Shown in pieces: positions 37,681 to 46,443 of a stretch of 64,000 nt of DNA (positions are counted from its first letter, which is position 1; each line of letters begins with the position of its first letter). The position numbers and the translations under genes are program-made. The stretch comes from Cellulomonas sp. WB94 (GTDB lineage Bacteria; Actinomycetota; Actinomycetes; Actinomycetales; Cellulomonadaceae), in NCBI RefSeq assembly GCF_003115775.1, contig NZ_QEES01000002.1, positions 868,001-932,000 on the forward strand, given 5' to 3'. Under the pieces are notes generated by a model. It was given only the letters and a program-made list of their open reading frames with translations, had not been told where the DNA came from and ran no database searches.

Positions 37681-38888
37681 GCGGCACCCAGCCCTATCCG
37701 CATCGCGAGTGCCGACCAGCCGGTCCCTCGCACCGGCAGCCCGCCGGCGGCGACCGTGACGGCCGCCTCGACGACGAGCTCCCCCGCGGGACCACGGCGC
37801 ACCACGGCGATCTCCGCGAGGTACCGGCGCGGGCCGTCGCGGCGCAGGTGCAGCACGGCGTCGAACGCACTCGCGGCCTGGGCGGCCACGGCCTCGCGGC
37901 CCATCCCGGCGAGGGACGCCAGTGCCTCGAGCCGGGCCGGGACGTCGGCGGCTGCGTTGGCGTGCAGGGTCGCGCACCCGCCCTCATGACCGGTGTTGAG
38001 TGCCGTGAGGACGTCCCGGACCTCGGCGCCGCGACACTCCCCCAGCACGATCCGGTCGGGCCGCATGCGCAGCGCCTGGCGGACGAGCTCCGCGAGCGGG
38101 ACCTCACCGGCGCCGTCGACGTTCGCCCGCCGGGCCAGCAGCCGCACGACGTGCGGGTGGTGCGGGGTGAGCTCGCCGGACTCCTCGATGCAGACGATGC
38201 GTTCGTCGTCCGGGACGACCGACAGCAGGGCGGACAGCAGCGTCGTCTTGCCCGAGCCGGTCGCCCCGGTGACGAGCAGGTTCGCGCGGGTCAGGACCAG
38301 CGCGCGCAGCACAGGCGCCAGGGCCGGCGCGACACCGCCGCTCGCGACCAGCTCGGCGAGCGTGAACGCCCGCCGCCGCAGCACCCGGAGCGAGATGAGC
38401 GCGCAGCCGTCGGCGACCGGCGGGAGGACCGCGTGGAGCCGCGTGCCGTCCGGCAGGCGTGCGTCGACTGTCGGGCTGGAGTCGTCGAGGCGCTGGCCAC
38501 CCGCGGCGGCGAGCCGGACCGCGAGCTCGCGGACCCGGGCAGGGGTGCCGAGGTCGACAGGGGCGCGCACCAGCCGCCCCGACCGTTCGACCCACACCTC
38601 GTCGGGCGCGTTCACCAGGACATCCGTGACGTCCGGATCCTCGAGCAGGACCTGCAACGGACCGGCCCCGAGCAGCTCGGCCCGGACCGCGACGTCGAGC
38701 TCCGCGAGCGCGCGGCTGCCGAGCATGACGCCGGAGGCCCGCACGGCAGCGGTGACGTCGGAGGACGTCGGGGCACCGCCGCGTCGAGCGAGCCGCGCCC
38801 GGACGTCGTCGACCAACGTCGCGTCGGGCGCGCCGACCGGGACCGCGCGCCGCGGGTCAGCCGCTCCCACCTGCCCGACGACCGTCAC
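37677..38888 (-). CDS. tadA: TadA-family secretion ATPase
   Basis: 403-residue type II/IV secretion ATPase. Walker A VTGATGSGKTTLLSALL (about residue 215), the Asp box IVCIEESGELTPHHPH, Walker B RPDRIVLGECRGAEV and the His box TGHEGGCATLHAN are all intact. It starts 4 bp inside the end of the CpaE-like gene. It powers assembly of the Flp/DUF4244 pilin and minor pilins encoded downstream. Confidence 0.94.
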   Translation of the reverse strand: MTVVGQVGAADPRRAVPVGAPDATLVDDVRARLARRGGAPTSSDVTAAVRASGVMLGSRALAELDVAVRAELLGAGPLQVLLEDPDVTDVLVNAPDEVWVERSGRLVRAPVDLGTPARVRELAVRLAAAGGQRLDDSSPTVDARLPDGTRLHAVLPPVADGCALISLRVLRRRAFTLAELVASGGVAPALAPVLRALVLTRANLLVTGATGSGKTTLLSALLSVVPDDERIVCIEESGELTPHHPHVVRLLARRANVDGAGEVPLAELVRQALRMRPDRIVLGECRGAEVRDVLTALNTGHEGGCATLHANAAADVPARLEALASLAGMGREAVAAQAASAFDAVLHLRRDGPRRYLAEIAVVRRGPAGELVVEAAVTVAAGGLPVRGTGWSALAMRIGLGAA

Positions 38889-39634
38889 GCGAGCGCCCCG
38901 GCCACGCGGGTCACGGCCCGCCCGAACGCGCCGCGCCGCACCGCCGGGCCGCCGCCGCGCTCGGCGTCCGACGCGAGCCTGCGGTCATGACGCATCGAGA
39001 CGGCGAGCGGCAGGTCGACGACGTGCGCCAGCTCGAGCGCCCCGAGCCCGCCGGGCGCAGGACCCCGCGCGACGAGCCGGACGTCGGCGACGAGCTCGAC
39101 CAGCGCGGGCCGCAGCGCCAGCGCACCTGCCACCGACCGCAGGTCGCGCGGCACGACGACGAGAACCGTCCGACAGCTCGCGAGCACCGCGCCCCGGTCG
39201 AGGACGTCGCACCGGTCGAGGTCCAGGACGACGGTGGGGTGCTCCTCGGCGACGGCCACGAGGACGTCGAGCAACGCACCCGGCGGCGGGGCACCGGGCC
39301 GCGTCCGGTCCGCGCTGAGCACGGCGCACCCGCCCCACCGGGGCAGCAGGGCAGCGAGCTCACGAGCGTCGACCGTCCCGCGGGCGTCCACGAGGTCGGG
39401 CCACCGGAGCCCTCCGGCGCCCTCGATCCCGACGACCACGTCGATCCCGCCGCCCGCACGCTCGAGGTCGACGAGGGCCGTCGCACCGGTCCGGGCGAAC
39501 CGGTGCGCCAGCGCCGCCGCCAACGTCGAGGCCCCGGCTCCACCGCGGGCACCGACGACACCGACGACACCGGCCCCTGTCCGCGCCGACGCGACCCCGC
39601 GCGTCCTCGCGCCCCGCACCGTCGTCCCGACCAT
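38885..39634 (-). CDS. CpaE/Ssd-like MinD-family protein (Rv3660c-like)
   Basis: 249 residues from ATG 39634, preceded by GGGGGAGG. It has a deviant Walker A GARGGAGASTLAAALAH, lacking the usual C-terminal Lys-Thr pair, and a switch segment TVVLDLDRCD. Mycobacterial Ssd (septum site determining protein, Rv3660c) and CpaE of Tad systems belong here. It is the promoter-proximal gene of the Tad cluster and probably localises the machine. At 249 residues it is shorter than Ssd (about 350), with the N-terminal receiver-like part missing. Confidence 0.82.
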   Translation of the reverse strand: MVGTTVRGARTRGVASARTGAGVVGVVGARGGAGASTLAAALAHRFARTGATALVDLERAGGGIDVVVGIEGAGGLRWPDLVDARGTVDARELAALLPRWGGCAVLSADRTRPGAPPPGALLDVLVAVAEEHPTVVLDLDRCDVLDRGAVLASCRTVLVVVPRDLRSVAGALALRPALVELVADVRLVARGPAPGGLGALELAHVVDLPLAVSMRHDRRLASDAERGGGPAVRRGAFGRAVTRVAGALA

Positions 39635-39844
39635 CGATGACCTCCCCCGTGGTGTGCCGGACCGACCGGAACCGACCCGCGCATGCTTGCCCGGACCCGC
39701 CCGAGCCGGCGGCGGCGGTCTGCCGACAGTGGAGGTGCGCACCCCCTGATTCGGCTGTGGGTGCGCCGCGGGATGTGCGGCGCGCGCGGAGCAGACCGCT
39801 GTCACCTCGGCCCGTTAGGCTCGGCGCGGGCAACGGAGGGGGCC

Positions 39845-40705
39845 ATGGCTACGCACCGATCGAGCGCACGCGGTGGCAGGCGCGCCCCCCGCGCGGCCGC
39901 GTTCTTCGACCTCGACAAGACGATCATCGCCACGTCGTCGGCCACCGCGTTCTCGCGCCCGTTCCTCGCGGGCGGGCTCCTGACGCGCCGCGCGATCCTG
40001 CGCTCGGCCTACGCCCAGCTGCTGTACCTCGTCGGCGGCGCGGACGCCGGCCAGACCGAGCGGCTGCGCGCGCAGCTCTCGCGGACCGTCACGGGCTGGG
40101 ACGTCGCGCAGGTGACGGAGATCGTCGAGCGGACGCTGCACGAGTCGATCGACGCCGCGGTCTACGCCGAGGCGGTCGCGCTCATCGAGGAGCACCACGC
40201 GGCGGGCCGCGACGTCGTGATCGTCTCCGCGTCGGGCAGCGACGTCGTGCGCCCCATCGCCGCCCTGCTGGGCGCCGACCAGGTCATCGCGTCCCACATG
40301 CAGGTCGTGGACGGGCGCTACACGGGCGAGATCGACTTCTACGCGTACGGCGAGAACAAGGCGGTCGCGATCCGCGAGCTCGCGACCCGGCTCGGCTACG
40401 ACCTCGCCGCGAGCTACGCGTACTCGGACTCGATCACCGACGCACCGATGCTGGCGGTCGTCGGGCACGCGTTCGCCGTCAACCCGGACCGTGCGCTGCG
40501 CCGGACGGCCGCCGACGAGGGCTGGGGGGTGCTCACGTTCGACCGGCCCGTCCTGCTCCGGGCGTTCCTGCGTCCCTCGACGCCGGTCGTGGTCGTCGCC
40601 AGCGGAGTGCTCGTCGTCGCTGTCGCGGTGCTCGCGTGGCGGCTCTCGCGGCGGAGACGATCCGTCCCGCCATCCGGACGTGCGTCCCGCCATCCGGCCG
40701 CATGA
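39845..40705 (+). CDS. HAD-superfamily phosphatase (SerB-like, Rv3661-like)
   Basis: 286 residues from ATG 39845, with GGAGGGGGCC upstream. HAD motif I is FFDLDKTIIATSS, motif II IVSASGSDVV and motif III YSDSITDAPML. It also has the C1 cap, and a C-terminal transmembrane helix (PVVVVASGVLVVAVAVLAW) followed by a basic tail. Actinobacterial relatives are annotated as phosphoserine-phosphatase-like or CicA-like; its mycobacterial homologue likewise flanks the Tad cluster. Substrate is unknown. Confidence 0.88.
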   Translation: MATHRSSARGGRRAPRAAAFFDLDKTIIATSSATAFSRPFLAGGLLTRRAILRSAYAQLLYLVGGADAGQTERLRAQLSRTVTGWDVAQVTEIVERTLHESIDAAVYAEAVALIEEHHAAGRDVVIVSASGSDVVRPIAALLGADQVIASHMQVVDGRYTGEIDFYAYGENKAVAIRELATRLGYDLAASYAYSDSITDAPMLAVVGHAFAVNPDRALRRTAADEGWGVLTFDRPVLLRAFLRPSTPVVVVASGVLVVAVAVLAWRLSRRRRSVPPSGRASRHPAA

Positions 40706-40739
40706 GCCCGCCCACCTGGACGGATGCCGGTTCCTCTTC

Positions 40740-40920
40740 CCATCGCGGCGAATCAGGCGTACCAAAGGTTCACAACTGGATGACCCGAGAGGACCCACGC
40801 GCGATGAGTCCACGCATAGGACTTGTCGACCGGGCTCGACCCGTCGCGACAACTGAGTTGCACGCTTGATACCCCTCGAGTCATTCGTTCGACAACGGCG
40901 CCCCGCAAGGGCGCCGTTGC
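40740..40920 (+). ncRNA. Candidate structured small RNA (Ms1/MTS2823 position)
   Basis: The 264-bp gap after the HAD gene has lower GC than its surroundings, no plausible reading frame and several stems. TTGTCG/CGACAA (40823-40852) encloses CGGG/CCCG, and a terminator-like hairpin lies at 40893-40919. In mycobacteria the abundant RNA-polymerase-binding RNA Ms1 (MTS2823) lies just downstream of the Rv3661 homologue. Synteny plus structure make a homologue plausible; no sequence match was tested and the 5' end is a guess. Confidence 0.4.
40893..40919 (+). terminator. Strong hairpin terminator
   Basis: Perfect 11-bp stem CAACGGCGCCC/GGGCGCCGTTG with a 5-nt loop, between the HAD gene and the convergent Fic-like gene. 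It could end the candidate small RNA or act in both directions. Confidence 0.7.
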
Positions 40921-40969
40921 TCGGTCCGGACCACCCCGGCGCCCACGAACGACCCGCGCCGGCCCCGAC

Positions 40970-41863
40970 TCAACGCGTCAGGCGCCCCGCCACCACCGCG
41001 TCGGCGACCTCCCCTGCGGCCTGGGCACCCGCGACCACGGCGTCCGCGTACGCCCGCACCCACGCACCCACACCCTCGGGCGTCCCGGTGGCGAACCCCG
41101 CCGCGGCGCCGAGGTAGGCGTTGGGCGCCTCGGCCCACGCCACCTCCGGCAGGAGCGAACCGGTCGGGTCCAGCCCCCGCGCGGTCAGGACGAGCCGGGC
41201 GACGGCCCGCGCGACGACGCCGTTGCCCGCGGCGAACGGTCGCAGCGCCAGCAGCTCGCCGTGCACGACCGCGGCCACCACGTGCGCCGGCGCACGCGTG
41301 CCGGCGAGAACCCGGGCCAGCAGGTCGATCCGCCCCGCGAGGTCGGCACCGTCGGGCGCGGGGCCGAGGCCGTACAGGTCCTGGGGTGCGGTGTCGGTGC
41401 GCAGCCGGCCGAGCGCGTCGTCGGGCAGCCAGCCCCGCCCGGCAGCGGCGTGCATGCGCGCCACGAGCTGCCCCAGGGGCGGTAGCACCGGGGCGCCGCG
41501 CGCGCCCAGGTCCGGCATGTGCCTCTCGACCTCGACCGCGGCCCGCAAGGCGCCCATGGCGACGTCGACGTCGGGCCCGGCTCGGCCCGCACCGGTCCCC
41601 CGGGTCGCGTCACCACCCAGCGCGAGCACGCGCACGACGTCGACCGGCACGCGCGCGCCGTCGAGCGCTGCGCTCGCGCGAGCGGAGCGGATCCCCGCCT
41701 CGGCCCGGACCTCGCGCCAGCGCCGACGGTAGGCCTCGTGCCAGCGCAGCTCCTCGCACGCCCGCCGCGCGGCGTCGACCGCGTCGGCCACGCCGGGCAG
41801 GGCGACGACACCGGCGAGCGGGTCGTCGGCGGCGACGGACCTCGGGGCTGCCGGCTCGAGCAC
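40970..41863 (-). CDS. Fic-family-like protein with divergent active-site motif
   Basis: 297 residues from GTG 41863, with TAGGGTGA upstream. Helical N-terminal half, then HGELLALRPFAAGNGVVARA, which aligns with the Fic motif HxFx(D/E)GNGRxxR. The catalytic His is replaced by Arg and the GNGR Arg by Val; the alternative His (HGEL) is upstream. AMPylation by the canonical mechanism therefore looks impaired. Related actinobacterial proteins are common single genes here. Divergent from malic enzyme and convergent with the candidate RNA. Function uncertain. Confidence 0.68.
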   Translation of the reverse strand: MLEPAAPRSVAADDPLAGVVALPGVADAVDAARRACEELRWHEAYRRRWREVRAEAGIRSARASAALDGARVPVDVVRVLALGGDATRGTGAGRAGPDVDVAMGALRAAVEVERHMPDLGARGAPVLPPLGQLVARMHAAAGRGWLPDDALGRLRTDTAPQDLYGLGPAPDGADLAGRIDLLARVLAGTRAPAHVVAAVVHGELLALRPFAAGNGVVARAVARLVLTARGLDPTGSLLPEVAWAEAPNAYLGAAAGFATGTPEGVGAWVRAYADAVVAGAQAAGEVADAVVAGRLTR

Positions 41864-41999
41864 CCGGTCACCCTACGGTGCGCCGCCGGAACCGCCGGGC
41901 TCGCGAAAGGTCCCGTTCGATGGCCATCTTCGATGCTCGACCCGGTGGTCCGAGGTGTCGAGACCGCCCAGGTACCGCCGGAACAGACAGAATGTCCGC

Positions 42000-43388
42000 A
42001 TGGTCTCAGCGCCGAGCGTCTCGTCGTCCATCACTGCCCGCCTCGAGGTGCTCGCCCGCCCGACGGCGGTCTCCGAGCTCACGACCGCGATCGAGCGTGA
42101 GGGCGGGATCGTCACCGCGCTCGACGTCACGGCGTCGGGGCACGAGCACATGACCGTCGACGTGACGTGCGCGACGCGCGGCGAGGAGCATGCGGCGCAG
42201 ATCGTCGACGCGCTCCGCATCCTGCCCGGCGTCGTCGTCGACCGCGTCAGCGACCGCACGTTCCTGATGCACCTCGGCGGGAAGCTCTCGATCGAGTCGA
42301 AGGTGCCGCTGCGCAACCGCGACGACCTGTCGATGGCCTACACGCCCGGTGTGGCGCGCATCTGCCTGGCGATCGCGGCGCACCCGGAGGACGCGCGTCG
42401 CCTGACGATCAAGCGGAACACGATCGCGGTCGTGACCGACGGCACCGCGGTGCTCGGGCTCGGCGACCTCGGTCCGCTCGCGGCCCTGCCGGTCATGGAG
42501 GGCAAGGCGGTCCTCTTCAAGCGGTTCGCGGGCATCGACGCGTTCCCCATCGCGCTCGACACGACCGACGTCGACCAGATCGTCGAGACGGTGTGCGCGA
42601 TCGCGCCCGTGTTCGCGGGGATCAACCTCGAGGACATCTCGGCGCCGCGTTGCTTCGAGATCGAGCGCCGGCTGCGCGAGCGGCTCGACATCCCCGTGTT
42701 CCACGACGACCAGCACGGCACCGCGATCGTCGTGGTCGCTGCGCTGACGAACGCGCTCAAGGTCGTCCGCAAGGAGATCGGCACGGTCCGGATCGTGCTG
42801 TCGGGCGCGGGGGCCGCGGGCACGGCCGTCCTGAAGCTGCTGATCGCGGCGGGTGCGCGCGACGTCGTCGTCGCGGACATCGACGGAGTGGTGCACGCCG
42901 GCCGGCCCGACCTCGCGCCCTCTCTCGTGTGGACCGCCGAGCACACCAACCCCCGCGGGGTCACCGGGACCCTGCGGGCCGCGCTCGCGGACGCCGACGT
43001 GTTCATCGGGGTCAGCGCGCCCGACATCCTGACCGGCGACGACATCGCGACGATGGCGGCGGACTCGATCGTGTTCGCGCTCGCGAACCCGCGGCCCGAG
43101 GTGGATGCGGACGAGGCAGCGCTGCACGCGGCCGTCGTCGGGACGGGCCGCAGCGACTTCGCGAACCAGATCAACAACGTGCTCGCGTTCCCCGGGGTGT
43201 TCCGCGGGCTGCTCGACTCGCGGTCGCACAAGGTCACGGAGGCGCTGCTGCTCGCGGCGGCTCGCGCGCTCGCGTCGGTCGTCACCGACGCAGAGCTCAA
43301 CCCGACCTACATCGTGCCGAGCGTGTTCCACCCCGACGTCACCGCGGTCGTCGCCGCCGCGGTCGCCGAGGCGGCGCAGGCGCAGTAG
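42000..43388 (+). CDS. NAD(P)-dependent malic enzyme with N-terminal ACT domain
   Basis: 462 residues. An N-terminal ACT-like regulatory domain (residues 10-85; [17 protein letters not shown]) precedes the malic domain, which has [36 protein letters not shown] and [15 protein letters not shown]. The Rossmann motif is [13 protein letters not shown]. It decarboxylates malate to pyruvate. ATG 42000 has no clear ribosome-binding site; a GTG at 41955 would add 15 Arg-rich residues. ACT-fused bacterial malic enzymes are known in actinobacteria and may be amino-acid regulated. Confidence 0.92.
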   Translation: MVSAPSVSSSITARLEVLARPTAVSELTTAIEREGGIVTALDVTASGHEHMTVDVTCATRGEEHAAQIVDALRILPGVVVDRVSDRTFLMHLGGKLSIESKVPLRNRDDLSMAYTPGVARICLAIAAHPEDARRLTIKRNTIAVVTDGTAVLGLGDLGPLAALPVMEGKAVLFKRFAGIDAFPIALDTTDVDQIVETVCAIAPVFAGINLEDISAPRCFEIERRLRERLDIPVFHDDQHGTAIVVVAALTNALKVVRKEIGTVRIVLSGAGAAGTAVLKLLIAAGARDVVVADIDGVVHAGRPDLAPSLVWTAEHTNPRGVTGTLRAALADADVFIGVSAPDILTGDDIATMAADSIVFALANPRPEVDADEAALHAAVVGTGRSDFANQINNVLAFPGVFRGLLDSRSHKVTEALLLAAARALASVVTDAELNPTYIVPSVFHPDVTAVVAAAVAEAAQAQ

Positions 43389-43424
43389 CCGACGCGCCGC
43401 CTGACCGCTCGCTGCCGCCGTTAG

Positions 43425-44513
43425 CTACCGCCAGGTGCCCCGCAGGTACTGCGGCTGCCACCCGGCCTGGTCGGTGTCGACCCCGAGCTCGTGCGCGGCG
43501 CGCAGCGGCCAGTGCGGGTCGCGCAGGGCGGCGCGCGCGACGAGCACCGCGTCCGCCGCGCCGTCGACGAGCACCTGCTCGGCCTGGCGCGCGTCGGTGA
43601 TGAGCCCGACCGCGGCCACGGGCAGCCCCGACCCGGCCCGGACCGCGCGGGCGGCGGGCACCTGGTACCCCGGCCCGACGGGGACGTCGGCAGGTGCGTT
43701 GCCGCCCGTCGAGACGTCGACCAGGTCCACGCGGTGCGCAGCGAGCTCCTTCGTGACCTGGGTGACGTCGTCGAGCGTCAGGCCGCCCTCGGCCCAGTCG
43801 GTCGCCGAGACGCGCACGAAGAGCGGCCGGTCGTCGGGCCACACCGCGCGGACCGCGTCGGTGACCTCGACGAGCAGCCGGGAGCGGTTCTCGAGCGAGC
43901 CGCCGTACTCGTCGGTCCGGGTGTTCGACAGCGGCGACAGGAACTCGTGGAGCAGGTAGCCGTGCGCGGCGTGCAGCTCGACGACGTCGAACCCGGCTGC
44001 CAGCGCACGCCGCGCAGCCGCGGCGAACGCGCGCGGCACGTCGGCGATCTGGGCTGCGCTCAGGGCGACCGGCGCAGCGAGCCCGGGGTACGCGAGCGCT
44101 GACGGCCCGACCGTCTGCCAGCCGCCGTCGGCCACCGGGACCGATCCGCGCCGGCGCTGCTCTCCGGCCATGGCGAACAGCGGGTACGTCGAGGCCTTGC
44201 GGCCCGCGTGAGCGAGCTGGACGCCGGCGAGCGTCCCGCGGTCGTGCACGAAGTCCGTGACTCGGCGCCACGCCGCGACCTGCTCGTCGTTCCACAGCCC
44301 GGTGTCCCGCGCGGAGATCCGTCCCTCGGGAACGACGGCCGTGGCCTCGGCGATCACGAGGCCGAACCCGCCGGACGCGCGCGCCCCGAGGTGGACGAGG
44401 TGCCAGTCGTTCGGCACGCCGTCGACCGCCGAGTACTGGCACATCGGGGCGAGCCAGATGCGGTTGGCGAAGGTGGTCCCGCGCAGCGTCAGCGGGTCGA
44501 AGAGGAGGGGCAC
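43425..44513 (-). CDS. Old yellow enzyme family NADH:flavin oxidoreductase (YqjM-like)
   Basis: 362-residue FMN-dependent TIM barrel. WLAPMCQYSAVDG carries the Cys typical of the YqjM/thermophilic-like branch. Sequence ELHAAHGYLLHEFLSPLSN contains the catalytic His region, and EYGGSLENRSRLLVEV and GAADAVLVARAALRDPHWPL are FMN-phosphate-binding parts. It reduces activated alkenes; physiological substrate is unknown. Convergent with malic enzyme, divergent from the FNT transporter. Confidence 0.92.
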   Translation of the reverse strand: MPLLFDPLTLRGTTFANRIWLAPMCQYSAVDGVPNDWHLVHLGARASGGFGLVIAEATAVVPEGRISARDTGLWNDEQVAAWRRVTDFVHDRGTLAGVQLAHAGRKASTYPLFAMAGEQRRRGSVPVADGGWQTVGPSALAYPGLAAPVALSAAQIADVPRAFAAAARRALAAGFDVVELHAAHGYLLHEFLSPLSNTRTDEYGGSLENRSRLLVEVTDAVRAVWPDDRPLFVRVSATDWAEGGLTLDDVTQVTKELAAHRVDLVDVSTGGNAPADVPVGPGYQVPAARAVRAGSGLPVAAVGLITDARQAEQVLVDGAADAVLVARAALRDPHWPLRAAHELGVDTDQAGWQPQYLRGTWR

Positions 44514-44621
44514 GCCGACCTAACCTGCCGCGGCACCCGCCGATTCCCGCACCTGTGTGATGCGCGCCACGCGTGGCTTTCGTCCCAGGATTTCCGCCGG
44601 TCGACCAGGGACCCTGGAGGC

Positions 44622-45470
44622 ATGTTGACGATCGCCGAGACCGTGAAGTACCACACGGGTGCCGCCCGTACGAAGGCCGACCTCGCACGCCGGCCGGGGG
44701 TCTACCTCGTGCACTCGATGCTCGCGGGCGCCTACATCGGCATCGGTGTCATCATCATGGCCACCGCAGGCGGGCCGCTGGCCGACGTCCACTCGGGGTG
44801 GACACCACTCGTGCAGGGCCTCGTGTTCGGGGTCGCGCTGACGATCGTCGTGATGGCCGGGGGTGAGCTCGCGACCTCCGCGATGATGATCCTCACGCAG
44901 GGCGCCCTGGGCCGGTCGATCTCGTGGGGACGCGCCGCCGCGACCCTTCTCTTCTGCATGGTCGGCAACCTCCTGGGCGCGATGGTGTTCGCCGCGATCG
45001 TGCACGAGTCCGGTGCGCTCGGCCCGAAGACCGCGGGCGGCCGGATGATCGCCACGATGATCGAGCACAAGGCGGCCGAGACGACGTCGCAGCTGTTCTT
45101 CCGCGGGATCCTGTGCAACGTGCTCGTGTGCCTCGCGATCTGGTCCGCGGCCCGGCTGCAGAGCGAGGGCGCCAAGATCGCCATGATCTTCGCGTGCGTC
45201 ATGGTCTTCATCACGTCCGGGTTCGAGCACGTCGTGGCCAACATGACGACGTTCTCCCTTGGCCTCCTCGGCGGGCTGCCGGGCGCGACCTGGGCCGAGT
45301 TCGCGCGGAACGTCGGGGCCGTCGGGCTCGGGAACCTCGTCGGCGGCGGGCTGCTCGTGGGTGCCGCGTACGTCGTCGCCGCAGGTCGGAGCATGCCCGC
45401 GGTTCCCCTGGCACAGTCCGCCACGATCGGGACAACAGTGGGCGAGCCGGTCGCAACCGCTCTACGGTGA
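44622..45470 (+). CDS. Formate/nitrite transporter family channel
   Basis: 282-residue FNT (FocA/NirC) protein with six membrane segments and conserved stretches AGAYIGIGVIIM, NLLGAMVFAAI, FFRGILCNVLVCLAIW and SGFEHVVANMT. The ATG at 44622 is only 1 nt after GGAGG, so the TTG at 44625 or the ATG with a less ideal site are both possible. A formate or nitrite role suits an organism with class III ribonucleotide reductase (which uses formate in some lineages), but no nir or pfl genes are visible here. Confidence 0.88.
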   Translation: MLTIAETVKYHTGAARTKADLARRPGVYLVHSMLAGAYIGIGVIIMATAGGPLADVHSGWTPLVQGLVFGVALTIVVMAGGELATSAMMILTQGALGRSISWGRAAATLLFCMVGNLLGAMVFAAIVHESGALGPKTAGGRMIATMIEHKAAETTSQLFFRGILCNVLVCLAIWSAARLQSEGAKIAMIFACVMVFITSGFEHVVANMTTFSLGLLGGLPGATWAEFARNVGAVGLGNLVGGGLLVGAAYVVAAGRSMPAVPLAQSATIGTTVGEPVATALR

Positions 45471-45522
45471 GCCGTAGGCCACGTCGACTGACGTGACCCG
45501 ACTCGGCGACGAAGGAGCACAC

Positions 45523-46332
45523 GTGAGCACCTCCGACCCGCACATCCCCAGCGGTGAGCCCGACCCCATGATCGACTCGACGTCACCCCCGAGCACGACG
45601 CGCGGCGCGGCAGCCCGCGCGGCCGCGGCACATGCCGCGGACCGGCCCGCACCGACGCCGCCGCCCGGAACCGACGCGACGGACACGCCCTCGAGCGTCG
45701 TCCGCGAGCCGGTCGCTGAGCCTGTTGTCGAGCCCGTCGCGGGCCGACCCTCGTACGCGGCGACGGCGACGCACACCCCGGCCGCACATGCCGACGTCAC
45801 GCCCCCGCCCGTCGCCCCCACGACCCGCACCGACGTCGTCGAGCCCGTGCCGCCGCGTTCGACCGGGTTCGGCGGTCACCTGTGGGGCGTCCTGATCGGC
45901 GTGCTCGCGACGGCCGCTGCCCTCGCGCTGGGGCTCGTGGGCCAGGGGCGCATCCTCGGCGTCCAGGCGGACACCTGGGACGCGTCGCTCGACGTGTGGG
46001 GGATCGCGTTCGTGACCGCCGCCGTCCTCGTGCTGGCCGTCGTCGTCTACCTCGGTGCGCGGACCGCCGCGGCGCCGATCTCGGGTGGCATCCTCGCGGC
46101 GGTGGCCGGCGCTGTCTTCCTGTACGCGCCCGGGATCGCCCGCAACGAGACGATGCGGTGGCTCGCGACGACCAACTCGCGCGACACCGTCTCGCACGCG
46201 ACCGTGGCCGGTACGTCGGGGACGATCCTGCTCGTCGGGTTCCTGCTGCTCATGGCGGGCGTCGCGACCGCGGCGGCCAAGCGGCGCGGTCGGGTGCTCG
46301 GGGAGTTCCGCGAGCGGGGACGGGCCGCCTGA
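45523..46332 (+). CDS. Hypothetical membrane protein with disordered N-terminus
   Basis: 269 residues from GTG 45523, with GAAGGAG upstream. The first 120 residues are Pro/Ala/Thr-rich and probably disordered; then come four predicted membrane segments (GVLIGVLATAAALALGLVG, GIAFVTAAVLVLAVVVYLGA, GGILAAVAGAVFLYAPGI, TILLVGFLLLMAGVATAAA). No recognisable catalytic motif. It lies 111 bp upstream of acs. Function unknown. Confidence 0.75.
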   Translation: MSTSDPHIPSGEPDPMIDSTSPPSTTRGAAARAAAAHAADRPAPTPPPGTDATDTPSSVVREPVAEPVVEPVAGRPSYAATATHTPAAHADVTPPPVAPTTRTDVVEPVPPRSTGFGGHLWGVLIGVLATAAALALGLVGQGRILGVQADTWDASLDVWGIAFVTAAVLVLAVVVYLGARTAAAPISGGILAAVAGAVFLYAPGIARNETMRWLATTNSRDTVSHATVAGTSGTILLVGFLLLMAGVATAAAKRRGRVLGEFRERGRAA

Positions 46333-46443
46333 GCCTGCGGGCGCCCGGTCCGACCGAGCGCTCGGGACCGTCGTCCTACTAGAGTGCCGAGCGGGGGACA
46401 GAGCCGTTCCCCGACGCATCGTCGCTGCCCAGGAGGTACCGCC

